Source: Acidobacteriota bacterium (GTDB lineage: Bacteria; Acidobacteriota; Vicinamibacteria; Vicinamibacterales; CAVVIG01). Taken from it: a stretch of 64,000 nucleotides of DNA. The translations under genes were made by a program, and so were the position numbers. Each line of letters opens with the position of its first letter. Position 1 is the stretch's first letter. Shown here one piece after another: positions 1 through 8,910 of the stretch. Where the stretch lies: NCBI GenBank assembly GCA_020850715.1, contig JADZED010000027.1:186001-250000 (forward strand), written 5' to 3'. The notes beneath the pieces are model-generated. The model worked only from the letters and a program-made list of their open reading frames with translations, was not told the DNA's origin and ran no database searches.

Positions 1-938
<938 letters not shown>

Positions 939-944
939 GCGCGG

Positions 945-2123
945 TTACCAGAGGGATGCGAGCCGCTCGAGACCGAGGCGCGCGCGGCGCGCGGGCGGCG
1001 GCGGGGCCTCGGTCCCGGCGGCGGGATCGATGAGACGGCGCGTGAAGGCGTCGAACTGCGACGCGATCTCGCTGCTGCCGGCGAGCGCGAGCGGCACGCC
1101 CGAGTTCAGCGCGTTGGACACCGTCTTGTAGTCGCTGGTGAAGACGTGATGGATCGGATGGCCGAGCGCCCCCTCGATCTGCTTGGCAGGAATCGGGCTC
1201 GGCTCGGCGGCGCGGTTCAGCAGCACGCGCACGCGCTCGCCGCAGGCGCCGAGCTGGCGGACGCGATCGAGCAGCCGCTGCGCGTTGCGCACCGACGGCA
1301 CGTCGGGGTTCGCGACCAGGAACATGATGTCGGCGGTGTAGAGCGCCGCCACGGTGCACGAGTTGATCTGGCTGCCGGCGTCGACCAGGATGTACTCGTA
1401 CTGGCGCGCGAGCAGCCGGAACAGCTCCTCGATCGCGCCCCCGTCGGTCGCGCCCGGGCGGTCGAACTGATCGGACCCGCCGAGGATCTCGAGGCCCGAC
1501 TTGTGCTTTGCCACCAGCTCGCGGAGGAACTCGCGATCGAGACGGTGGAGGTTGTCGATCGCGTCGAGCAGGCTGTAGCGCGGGCGCATGCCGAGGAACA
1601 GCGCCACCTCGCCGAGACCCGGCTTGAGGTCGACGATCACCGTCGGCCGCTTGCCGAGGCGCGCGAGCTCGACGCCGCAGTTCACCGACAGGGTGGTCGT
1701 GCCCGCGCCCCCCTTCGCGCCAAAGAACACCAGCGTCGTCGCCGCCGGCCGCGATCCCTGCGTCGTCTCGCGCCGCGCGGCCGTGCGGCGCACGGCCCCG
1801 TGGAACGTCTCCTCCGACGGAGGCCAGGGGAAGAACTCGTTCGCCCCGGCGCGCATGCACTGCAGGATCAGATCCGGGTCGGCCGAGAGCGCGAGGGCGA
1901 AGATCCCGGCGCTCGGCGCTCCGGCACGGAGCCGCTCGATCGTCGCCATGGCCGACGAGGCGTCGCCGCGCGTGTCGACGATCACCAGATCGGCGGCGGC
2001 CGGATCGCGCGCGACCCGATCGTCGATGATGCCGACCGGGATGGCGCTCGAGCGGAGGAGCCGTCCCACGTGCTTCTTGAAGTCGTCGTCGTCGGTGACG
2101 ATGAGCCCGACCAGTTGCGCCAT
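945..2123 (-). CDS. cpaE: Pilus assembly protein CpaE / TadZ (receiver-like plus atypical ParA-type ATPase)
   Basis: Localises the Tad pilus machine to its place in the cell. 392 residues. About 1-120 form a CheY-like domain with an aspartate-rich start (TDDDDFKKH). A MinD/ParA-type domain follows, with the P-loop GAKGGAGTTTL at about 134-144. The invariant P-loop lysine is Thr here, as is usual for TadZ proteins, which often carry a degenerate Walker A. The ATG at 2123 was chosen because the receiver fold starts there; the much longer upstream frame is antisense-like Arg/Pro-rich noise. It sits between cpaC (20-base gap) and cpaF (6-base gap) in one operon. Confidence 0.93.
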   Translation of the reverse strand: MAQLVGLIVTDDDDFKKHVGRLLRSSAIPVGIIDDRVARDPAAADLVIVDTRGDASSAMATIERLRAGAPSAGIFALALSADPDLILQCMRAGANEFFPWPPSEETFHGAVRRTAARRETTQGSRPAATTLVFFGAKGGAGTTTLSVNCGVELARLGKRPTVIVDLKPGLGEVALFLGMRPRYSLLDAIDNLHRLDREFLRELVAKHKSGLEILGGSDQFDRPGATDGGAIEELFRLLARQYEYILVDAGSQINSCTVAALYTADIMFLVANPDVPSVRNAQRLLDRVRQLGACGERVRVLLNRAAEPSPIPAKQIEGALGHPIHHVFTSDYKTVSNALNSGVPLALAGSSEIASQFDAFTRRLIDPAAGTEAPPPPARRARLGLERLASLW

Positions 2124-2142
2124 CGATCGGTTCCCCCCGGCG

Positions 2143-4185
2143 CTACTGCTGCTGCCGCGACACTTCGGCCTGGTAGAGGGCCTGGGCCGCGTCGAGCTTC
2201 CGCTGCGCTTCGCTGATTGCGTTCTGCCGGCGCGCCTCGGCCTCCTGCCGCTTCTTCTCGAGCTCGGCTTCGCGTTTCGCGGCCTTCGCGGCGGACTTCG
2301 CGGCCTTCTTCGCCGCCTCGGCGTCGGCCTTCGCGCGCTCGCGTGCCTGCCGGGCCTGGACCTCGGCCTCCTTCTTCTGGCGCTCGCGGTCGGCGGCGGC
2401 CTGCTTGACGGCCGCGCGAGCCGCGTCGGCTTTCGCCCGCTCCTCCTGCTCGTGCGCGCGCTCGAGCGCCTTCTTCTCCGCGGAGGTGAGCGGCTTGCGC
2501 GCCGCGGCGGCGGGCGGCGTGCCGGAGGGTGCGGCCGGCGGCGCCGTTGAACTGGCCGGTGGCGCCGGGGCGCTCGCGGGCGGCGCGGCCGCCGGCGCAT
2601 CGCCATTGATCACGTCGCGCGTCTTCGGCGCCAGCGCCGCCACGGCGGCGGCAGCCGCCTGCGGATTGCGGGCGGCCGAGGCCGCGATGCCGGCCGGCGA
2701 GGCTGCCGGCGGGGCCGCTGCCACGGGCGCAGGCTTGGCGACCGGCGCAACCTGCGTCGAGCGGTTCGACGACGGCCGCGGCGCGCCGCTGTCGCTGCTG
2801 CGGCTGGCGCCGTTGGGCTGGAACGCCGGCGCCGGCTGCTCGTAGAGCCGGTCGTTGGGCACGGGCTCGAGGAAGCGCTCGGGCGTGTAGGGCAGCCGCC
2901 CGGTGACGCCGGTGGAGTTGTTCGGCAGGATCTCGGGCGTGATCATCACCACGAGCTCGGTCTGGTTCTTCTCCGCCGCCTTGCTCTGGAACAGCAGGCC
3001 GAGAATCGGGATGTCGCCGATGCCGGGGATCTTGCGCATCGAGGAGTTGACGCTGTTGTTCATCAGCCCGGCGATGGCGAACGTCTGGCCGTTCTCGAGC
3101 TCGAGCTCGGTCTCGGTGCGGCGGGTGCTCAGCGCCGGAATCCGGAAGCCGTTCAGGACGACCGCATTGTTGAAGTCGAGGGTGCTCACCTCGGGCCGCA
3201 CGCGCAGGTGCACGCGGTTGCCGGTCACCACCGGAAGGAAGTTCAGCCGGACGCCGAACTCCTTGTACTGAACGCTGATGGACACGGTGCCGCCCGATCC
3301 CTGCGCGATCGGAATCGGGATCTCGCCGCCGGCGAGGAAGCTGGCCTCCTTGCCGCTCTCGGCCACGAGGTTCGGCTCGGCCAGGCTCTGGAAGAGCCCC
3401 TTGTTGGAGAGCGCCTTGATGACGGTGCCGAGCCCCTGCTTCGTGTTGAACAGGAACAGGTTGAGATAGTCGGAGAAGACCAGGCCGCCGTTCTTCCAGT
3501 CGAAGTCGGGCGCCGAGAACTGCTGCGTCGTCGAGCGCGCGACGTAGTCCTTGTAGCCGCTGATGCTCGTGAAGAGCGACGAGCCGAGCTCCATCAGCGC
3601 GCTGCGGCTCACCTCGGCGAACCGCACGCGGAGCAGCACCTGGTTGCTGGCGCCCCCCTCGCGGATCTGCAGCAGCGGCACGACGTCCTCTTTCTTCTCC
3701 ACATAGCCGGCGGCGACGTCGACCGCGCGCGCGATCACCTCCTTGCTCGAGACCATGCCCGAGAGGACGACCGATCGGCCGTTGCTCTGCGCGTCGATCG
3801 TCTCGCCAGGGAACAGCTGCCTGATCTGGTCGTTCAACCTCGCGAGATCGCGCTGCACCACAACGTCGTACTTGCGGATGCCGCCGGCGCGATCCCACAC
3901 GAACATGGTGATCGTGCCCGGCAGCTTGCCGTTGACGAGCAGCTGGCTCTGGCCGGTCACCATCGCATCGGCGATGTCGGGGCTGGTCAGCGACACGCGC
4001 GCGATGGGCGCCTGGACGTCGACCACCGCGGAGCGGCCGACGAGCAGCCGGACGGCGGTCGCGTCGGCCTCCGCGCCCGCCGCGGCCGATGCCATCGAGG
4101 AGACCGGCAGGATGGGCGATTGCGCCTGGAGCGGCGCGACCGCCCCGACACTCACGAACAGCACGAAGATGCCAAGGGTCCGCAT
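2143..4185 (-). CDS. cpaC: Flp pilus outer-membrane secretin CpaC with long Ala/Lys/Glu-rich C-terminal tail
   Basis: Forms the outer-membrane pore of the Flp pilus. 680 residues. Signal peptide at about 1-21. The pilus-secretin N-terminal domain (about 45-115, with LLVGRSAVVDV) is followed by a BON-like domain (about 120-190) and the secretin core (about 200-420, with GGEIPIPIA and VRPEVSTLDF). After the core comes a Pro/Ala-rich linker (about 430-560), then some 115 residues of charged Ala/Lys/Glu/Arg coiled coil ending in Gln residues, resembling TolA or a peptidoglycan-spanning helix. Typical CpaC proteins end soon after the core, so the tail is odd. The ATG at 4185 has AGGAG upstream, inside the end of cpaB; only two bases separate the genes. 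Confidence 0.93.
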   Translation of the reverse strand: MRTLGIFVLFVSVGAVAPLQAQSPILPVSSMASAAAGAEADATAVRLLVGRSAVVDVQAPIARVSLTSPDIADAMVTGQSQLLVNGKLPGTITMFVWDRAGGIRKYDVVVQRDLARLNDQIRQLFPGETIDAQSNGRSVVLSGMVSSKEVIARAVDVAAGYVEKKEDVVPLLQIREGGASNQVLLRVRFAEVSRSALMELGSSLFTSISGYKDYVARSTTQQFSAPDFDWKNGGLVFSDYLNLFLFNTKQGLGTVIKALSNKGLFQSLAEPNLVAESGKEASFLAGGEIPIPIAQGSGGTVSISVQYKEFGVRLNFLPVVTGNRVHLRVRPEVSTLDFNNAVVLNGFRIPALSTRRTETELELENGQTFAIAGLMNNSVNSSMRKIPGIGDIPILGLLFQSKAAEKNQTELVVMITPEILPNNSTGVTGRLPYTPERFLEPVPNDRLYEQPAPAFQPNGASRSSDSGAPRPSSNRSTQVAPVAKPAPVAAAPPAASPAGIAASAARNPQAAAAAVAALAPKTRDVINGDAPAAAPPASAPAPPASSTAPPAAPSGTPPAAAARKPLTSAEKKALERAHEQEERAKADAARAAVKQAAADRERQKKEAEVQARQARERAKADAEAAKKAAKSAAKAAKREAELEKKRQEAEARRQNAISEAQRKLDAAQALYQAEVSRQQQ

Positions 4186-4187
4186 GG

Positions 4188-5027
4188 CTACTTGAGCTCC
4201 TGCACCACGACCTGGGCGCGCTGGTCCCCACGGATGATCTCGACGGTCGGCAGTGCCGGCGCGACCGCCGCGGCCGGCTTCCTGGGACGGGCCGCGGCCC
4301 GGGGCGTGGTCGCCGCCAGGCCCATCAGCATCGCCGGCTTGACGCCGCGGGTGGCGGGCGCCTCCTGATCGAGCGGATTGCGCAGCGCGAGCTGGATCTT
4401 GCCCTCGGTGCTGGCCAGCGTCAGCCGCTCGGACTGTTCGGGATCGACGAGCAGCGTCACGACGTTGACCGGCATCGGCTTGTCCTCGCCGCCGTTGCGA
4501 TCGAGCTTCGTGCCGGCCGCGAGCACCTGCACGTTGGTGAGGATCACTTTCGAGGTCATGTCGCCCTGACTCTGTCCGGGGTTGACGGTAGCGACGACGT
4601 CGACGCGCGTGCCCGGCAGCACGTAGCCGGCCACGCCGATGACTTCGTTCACCTTGACCGAGACCGCCCGCAGGCCGGGCGGGATCGCCGGCGGCAGGCC
4701 GGCGCCCGCCTCCTTCGACGCGAGCTTCATCTCCAGGAACGGCTCGTTCTGGATCATCGGCATGACGAGGCCGCGGCCGACGACCTCCTTCGGATCGGAG
4801 ATCGCGGTGGACGGCGCGGCGCTGGCCGGCCACTCGATCACGCGCACGTCGCCCTGGGTGATCTCGGCGCCGACCTCGAGGTCTTCGGCGGCGACGACGA
4901 CCGCCTTGGTGGGAATGGTCACCGTCTTCGCCGGGATCTTCTGCACGTAGTTGTAGGTGGCGAAGGCGAACACTCCGCCGGCGCCGATGGCCAGCACGAG
5001 CACGATGAACAGCCGGATCCGGGTCAT
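4188..5027 (-). CDS. cpaB: Flp pilus assembly protein CpaB / RcpC
   Basis: Periplasmic partner of the secretin in the Tad system. 279 residues. One N-terminal membrane anchor or signal (about 5-25). An SAF-type domain follows (about 38-105, AVVVAAEDLEVGAEITQGDV), then the RcpC/CpaB beta domain (about 110-225, with GYVLPGTRVDVVATV). The Arg/Ala/Pro-rich segment near 235-260 and the last 20 residues are outside the known domains. It sits between cpaA (36-base gap) and cpaC (2-base gap), so it is almost certainly co-transcribed. Length and domain order fit the family. Confidence 0.93.
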   Translation of the reverse strand: MTRIRLFIVLVLAIGAGGVFAFATYNYVQKIPAKTVTIPTKAVVVAAEDLEVGAEITQGDVRVIEWPASAAPSTAISDPKEVVGRGLVMPMIQNEPFLEMKLASKEAGAGLPPAIPPGLRAVSVKVNEVIGVAGYVLPGTRVDVVATVNPGQSQGDMTSKVILTNVQVLAAGTKLDRNGGEDKPMPVNVVTLLVDPEQSERLTLASTEGKIQLALRNPLDQEAPATRGVKPAMLMGLAATTPRAAARPRKPAAAVAPALPTVEIIRGDQRAQVVVQELK

Positions 5028-5063
5028 GATTGGGTTCCTCGAAGAATCGCGCGCATCAGCACG

Positions 5064-5567
5064 TCACCACCCCAGCGCCGCGACGAGCGCGCCGGCGGCA
5101 ATGGCCGGCGCGTACGCGAACCGGTTGTCGGACGCGTTCTCGATGTCATGGACGTTGCCTCCGCCCGAACGGATGAGCGCGGCCGTGCGTTCGACCGCGG
5201 CGGCCAGGCGCCGCCGCCGCAGCGCGACCGCCACCGCCAGCGCGCCGCCGGCGATCGCGGTGTAGAGAAAGGCCATGCCCGTGCGCGACGGCCCGAGCAG
5301 CGTCCCGATCGCCGCAAACAGCTTCACGTCGCCGGCGCCGGTCGCGCCGACAACGTGTCCGGGCAGCATCAGCGCGAAGCCGATCGCCAGGCCCGCGATG
5401 GCCTGGCCGGGCGTGAGGCTGGTGGCGCCCGCGAGCGCCAGCCCGCACCCCAGCGCGGCGATGCCGAAGGTCAGCGGATTCGGCACGCGCCGCGTCAGCA
5501 GATCGATCGCGGCGCCGGCGCCGCCGCCGCCCGCCACGGCGGCGATGACCAGGGCGTCAGATGGCAT
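5064..5567 (-). CDS. cpaA: Prepilin peptidase CpaA (A24 family)
   Basis: Integral membrane aspartyl protease that removes the leader of Flp prepilins. 167 residues, about six hydrophobic segments. The two catalytic aspartates are visible: one in AAIDLLTRRVPNP (about residue 21) and one in the GAGDVKL box (about 79), which is the GxGD signature. The length fits a minimal A24 peptidase lacking the N-methylase domain. The ATG at 5567 lies inside the 3' end of the upstream pilin gene (11-base overlap), which supports translational coupling with its substrate. Confidence 0.92.
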   Translation of the reverse strand: MPSDALVIAAVAGGGGAGAAIDLLTRRVPNPLTFGIAALGCGLALAGATSLTPGQAIAGLAIGFALMLPGHVVGATGAGDVKLFAAIGTLLGPSRTGMAFLYTAIAGGALAVAVALRRRRLAAAVERTAALIRSGGGNVHDIENASDNRFAYAPAIAAGALVAALGW

Positions 5568-5730
5568 TGGACAGCGGCTCCCACAGAACGGCGCTCACCG
5601 TGCTGCCGAGAAAGGTGAGGCCGGCGATGGCGACAATCGCGATCAGGACGACGAGCAGGCCGTACTCGACCAGGTCCTGGCCATCCTCGGCGGCAACGAG
5701 CCGGTGCAACATCGTGATGACGGTCTGCAT
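5557..5730 (-). CDS. flp: Flp-type major pilin (copy 1)
   Basis: 57-residue prepilin. The N-terminus is short and ends in EDG; cleavage is expected after Gly17 (G|QDLVEYGLL), with Glu at +5 and Tyr at +6 of the mature protein, the hallmark of Flp pilins. A single hydrophobic helix follows (about 19-47), then a short polar tail. The mature subunit would be about 40 residues. It overlaps cpaA by 11 bases and follows a second pilin gene 90 bases upstream. The start is the ATG at 5730. Confidence 0.92.
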   Translation of the reverse strand: MQTVITMLHRLVAAEDGQDLVEYGLLVVLIAIVAIAGLTFLGSTVSAVLWEPLSNAI

Positions 5731-5820
5731 GCGATCCCCTCGTGGTTCCCGGCGGCCTGATGGCTGCGCCGGCGGCGCACCGCCCGCGCGGCGGGCGCGC
5801 CGGCGCGGCTCGCGGACGGT

Positions 5821-6006
5821 CTACGACAGCGCGTCGGCCAGCGAGGTGCCGATCGCATTGAAGATCGCCAGCACCTGATCGCCGGCGAACGTCACGGCGC
5901 CGACGCAGATCACGGCGATCAGTGCGACCAGCAGCGCGTACTCGATCAGGTCCTGCGCTTCGGTGTCGACAACGAACGAGCGGAGATACGGAACCATCGG
6001 ACTCAT
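5821..6006 (-). CDS. flp: Flp-type pilin (copy 2, first gene of the operon)
   Basis: 61-residue prepilin with the segment EAQDLIEYALLVALI. The Glu+5/Tyr+6 signature is intact, but the residue before the expected cut is Ala17 rather than the usual Gly. The rest is one hydrophobic helix (about 22-45) and a short tail. The ATG at 6006 has a strong GGAGGAA ribosome site five bases upstream. As first gene behind a sigma-54 promoter it should be the most strongly expressed member. Whether it is a major or minor pilin cannot be told from sequence. Confidence 0.92.
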   Translation of the reverse strand: MSPMVPYLRSFVVDTEAQDLIEYALLVALIAVICVGAVTFAGDQVLAIFNAIGTSLADALS

Positions 6007-6106
6007 CGCATTCCTCCAGCGGCGCGCTCGCGCGCGCCATGTCGTGTGGCAAGCCGCGATCGGGCGTTCCTGCGCGATTACGGCGACGGCGACGCACGGC
6101 GAAGAG

Positions 6107-6121
6107 GCAACGGCCGTGCCA
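6107..6121 (-). promoter_or_regulatory. Sigma-54 promoter for the flp-cpa operon
   Basis: On the minus strand the sequence reads TGGCACG, four bases, TTGC: a full match to the -24/-12 consensus, with GG and GC separated by exactly ten bases. The predicted transcript start is near 6096, giving a leader of about 90 bases before the first pilin, which has a good ribosome site. Transcription would need an enhancer-binding protein, which is not in the window. Confidence 0.75.
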
Positions 6122-6381
6122 CGCCTGAAGGCGACGGCTACACCAGCGGGCGCTAAGCGGCTCTGTGCACGGCGCTTGCGCGCAGCAGGGCGGGGCGGGC
6201 GGCGGCCCGCGATCCCCAGCCCGCGTGCCGGCGCGGAGTCGGCACATTCGTAACGACGCTGCACAAAACTGGTGGCGCCGCCTGCCTCCGGAATTCGACG
6301 CGAAGATCGGCCCGCGTCGGGGCCGCTCCCGAAATCGAGGGAAATCGATCGGAGACCAGGGACCGGAGCCGGATCGGCCGG

Positions 6382-6396
6382 CGGAACGGAACTTGC
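6382..6396 (+). promoter_or_regulatory. Sigma-54-like promoter for the 6442-8788 unit
   Basis: Plus strand CGGAACG, four bases, TTGC. GG and GC are ten bases apart, and five of the seven -24 bases match the consensus. The predicted start is near 6408, about 34 bases before the ATG at 6442. It is weaker than the divergent copy, but the paired arrangement supports co-regulation with the pilus operon. Confidence 0.6.
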
Positions 6397-6441
6397 CAAT
6401 GGGGCATCGGTCTTCGTGTCGTCTGGGAAGGAGGACGCGCC

Positions 6442-6714
6442 ATGAAGCGCGCGTTCAACGAGGGGCTCCTCTCGATAGGCGCCATCGCCGTCATCTTGTT
6501 CACGCTGGTTGCGATCGACGATCGCGTGCGGGAGCAGGTCTGGCTGCGTCTGTCGTCGGCGCCGGCCGCGCAGCTCTCGGCTGCGGGCACGAACCTCCGC
6601 GATCTGGGCGAAGTCGTGCTCGAGGCCGCACGCGATCAGAGCGTGGAGCACGCGCCGCTGCTGATCTTCGGGCTGTCGGCGACCGTGCTCGTGCTCTTCA
6701 TGCTCCGCACGTGA
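6442..6714 (+). CDS. Small two-helix membrane protein of unknown function beside the flp locus
   Basis: 90 residues. Two hydrophobic stretches are visible, about 9-25 and 72-87, separated by an amphipathic, charged stretch (about 26-70). No family recognised. The ATG at 6442 has the strong ribosome site GGAAGGAGG, and a sigma-54-like promoter lies 46-60 bases upstream. It ends one base before the next gene, so the two are one unit. Position and promoter suggest a role linked to the Flp pilus, but this is inference only. Confidence 0.75.
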   Translation: MKRAFNEGLLSIGAIAVILFTLVAIDDRVREQVWLRLSSAPAAQLSAAGTNLRDLGEVVLEAARDQSVEHAPLLIFGLSATVLVLFMLRT

Positions 6715-6715
6715 G

Positions 6716-8788
6716 ATGCCGCTGATTCTCGCCATCGAACCGGACCGCCGCCAGGCGGCGCAGCTGACGGCGGTGATCCGCCAGCAGGTCGGCGCCGAGC
6801 TGGTCCTCGCCGACACCACCGAAGGCGCCCTCGTCGCCATCGGCCGGCGCGTGCCCGATCTCGTCCTGGCGCCCGCGCTGCTCGCGCCGCAGGACGACGC
6901 GGCGCTCGCCTCGGCGCTGCGCGTGATCGCCGCCGCCTCGCACGTGCGGACGCTGACGATTCCGGTCTTCGACACTGGCGTGAAGCGCCAGAAGCCCGCG
7001 CGCGGCGGCATGCTCGCGCGGCTCGGCTTCGCGCGCGGCGCCGACCTGGCGCCCGCCGGGTGCGACCCGACCGTCTTCGCCGAACAGATCGCGACCTACC
7101 TGGACGAGGCCGCGCGCGAGCGCGACGCGGCGGCCGCGTTCGAGGAGGCCGACCTTCTCGAGCCGGCATCGATCGCGGAGCCTGCCGTCGAGACCGCGTT
7201 CGCGCGCGAGCCTGCGCCCGCCGCCGGCGGGCCGGCGATCGACGAGCCGCAGGCCGTCGAGGAGCCGTGCTCGGTCGACGAACCGTTCGCCGTGGAGGCA
7301 TTCGCGCCCGGATCGACCGCCGCGATCGAAGAGCCGCCGGCCCAGGAGGCACCGACTGCAGTGGAGCCGTACTCGGTCGGCGAACCGCTCGCCGTGGAGG
7401 CATTCGCGCCCGGACCGACCGCCCCGATCGAAGAGCCGCCGGTCCAGGAGGCACCGCCTGCAGAGGAGCCACAAGAGGTCGGCGAGCCGAGCCGGATGAC
7501 TGAGCGGACGCCCGAGCCGTCCCGGATCGATAACGGACTCACGCCGGCCATCGCCTCCCCGCCCTTCGCCGACGCACCGGCGGAGGACGTGCGGGCCGAA
7601 TCGATCCCGGCCATCGTCGATGATGGCGTCGCTGCCGGTCGCGCCGTCTGCTCGAGCGATGCGGCGGCGATCGCGGCCGAGGCGGAGATCGCACGCGACC
7701 AACCGGCCGCCGAGCACGATGTACCGAGAGCCGCCGTCGACGATCGCCAACTGGTGGACATCAGCGCGCGCCCGCCGTTCCAGCCAGAGGCGGACGCGGA
7801 TGTCGAGGAAGAAGACGACAGCATCGACCTGACCGACGAACTCCTCCTGTTGTGCGAAGAGGGCGACGGAGGCCAGGCCGATCGGCCAGACGATGACGTG
7901 CCGGTGTACTGCATCGATGAATCGCCTGACGTCCTGTTGGGCGCCGATCCGGAGATCGTGCGGGCGCCCGGGGCGGCCGCACGGATCGCCTGGCCGGCAC
8001 CGGCGGCGGCCAGACCGATCGAGCCGGCCCAGGCGCTCGACGTCACGGCGGAACTGGAAGCGATCATCGACGAGCGGATGGAGCCGGCCGGGGCGCTCGC
8101 GCCGGAATTGGTCGCGGTCGACGCCCCCACTGAAGCGGTCCGCCTTCCGGAGCCGATCGGCGAGGCGCTCGCCGTCCCGCCGGAGGAGCCCGCTGCCACG
8201 GAGCCCGCGCCAGCGGAACGACTCGCGGCCGAACCGGAACTGCGGCTCGTCGCCGAGCGTGAGGAGCAGGCGATCGTCGAACTTCAAGCGGCGCTCGCAG
8301 AACCGCTGCCGTTCGACGAGCGCCGCACCGCGCCGCACGTCAACTGGCCGACCCTCCGGCTGGGCCCGCGATGGCCGCGGCTGAATACGGCGCCCGCCGC
8401 CGCGTTTCGCGCCGCGCCGCTGCCAGAGTCGCCGGAAGAGGAAATGCCGGCCGCGCCGCCGACACCGTCGCCGGGGGAGCCGGCGTCTCCGCCGCGCGCC
8501 GCCGACGTGCGCAAGGCGTTCGAATCGGAATGGGTCGAGCTGGTCGAGTCGCTTCGCCTCGACATCGAGCGGTTGAAGGCGGGCGCGCGCGCGCCCGCGG
8601 CCGGCGCGGCGGCGCGTGCCGAGCCTCCGCCCGCGCCGGGTCCGAAGCGGCGCGTCCCCAAGAAGAAGCCGCCCGTGCAGGACGAGTGGGGCTTCTTCGA
8701 TCCGGAGCAATGCGGGTTTGCCGCCCTGCTCGCCAAACTGGACGAGATCACCGAGGGCGGCGACGAACCTGCCGCGCGTCCCCACTGA
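6716..8788 (+). CDS. Pseudo-receiver protein with long acidic Glu/Pro/Ala-rich tail
   Basis: 690 residues. About 1-125 resemble a CheY-like receiver (start LILAIEPDRRQAAQL; core PDLVLAPALLAP), but the position of the phosphoacceptor aspartate in the core strand carries a non-acidic residue. It is therefore probably a pseudo-receiver. The next roughly 500 residues are low-complexity Glu/Pro/Ala-rich and contain a 34-residue tandem duplication. The last roughly 90 residues are better ordered: a helix with FESEWVELVESLRLDIERL, a basic Pro/Lys stretch, then GFFDPEQCGFAALLAKLDEI. Co-transcribed with the membrane protein gene one base upstream. Such proteins may act as scaffolds or adaptors; no function can be assigned. 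Confidence 0.75.
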   Translation: MPLILAIEPDRRQAAQLTAVIRQQVGAELVLADTTEGALVAIGRRVPDLVLAPALLAPQDDAALASALRVIAAASHVRTLTIPVFDTGVKRQKPARGGMLARLGFARGADLAPAGCDPTVFAEQIATYLDEAARERDAAAAFEEADLLEPASIAEPAVETAFAREPAPAAGGPAIDEPQAVEEPCSVDEPFAVEAFAPGSTAAIEEPPAQEAPTAVEPYSVGEPLAVEAFAPGPTAPIEEPPVQEAPPAEEPQEVGEPSRMTERTPEPSRIDNGLTPAIASPPFADAPAEDVRAESIPAIVDDGVAAGRAVCSSDAAAIAAEAEIARDQPAAEHDVPRAAVDDRQLVDISARPPFQPEADADVEEEDDSIDLTDELLLLCEEGDGGQADRPDDDVPVYCIDESPDVLLGADPEIVRAPGAAARIAWPAPAAARPIEPAQALDVTAELEAIIDERMEPAGALAPELVAVDAPTEAVRLPEPIGEALAVPPEEPAATEPAPAERLAAEPELRLVAEREEQAIVELQAALAEPLPFDERRTAPHVNWPTLRLGPRWPRLNTAPAAAFRAAPLPESPEEEMPAAPPTPSPGEPASPPRAADVRKAFESEWVELVESLRLDIERLKAGARAPAAGAAARAEPPPAPGPKRRVPKKKPPVQDEWGFFDPEQCGFAALLAKLDEITEGGDEPAARPH
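7261..7464 (+). repeat. Two tandem 102-bp direct repeats inside the pseudo-receiver gene
   Basis: Copies at about 7261-7362 and 7363-7464 differ at only a few positions. The period of 102 bases (34 codons) keeps the frame. Both encode the segment EPxAVEAFAPGxTAxIEEPP. This looks like a fairly recent in-frame duplication in a disordered region. Confidence 0.85.
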
Positions 8789-8910
8789 TCATGGCATCGC
8801 GCTTGCCGCGCGATCGACCGGCATCGGAATCCCATCGCTGATTGCCGGGCGATCCGCCACGATCCACCCGGCCATGGTGCGCAATCTGCGCACGGATCGG
8901 TTCGGCGGCT

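Larger units (their letters stand above)
6007..6441. other. Divergent control region of the pilus locus
   Basis: 435 bases with no gene. Holds the two sigma-54-type promoters listed separately, pointing outwards to flp (minus) and to the 90-residue membrane protein gene (plus). The roughly 260 bases between them (6122-6381) are where upstream activator sites would be expected; no obvious long palindrome was recognised there. Confidence 0.6.
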
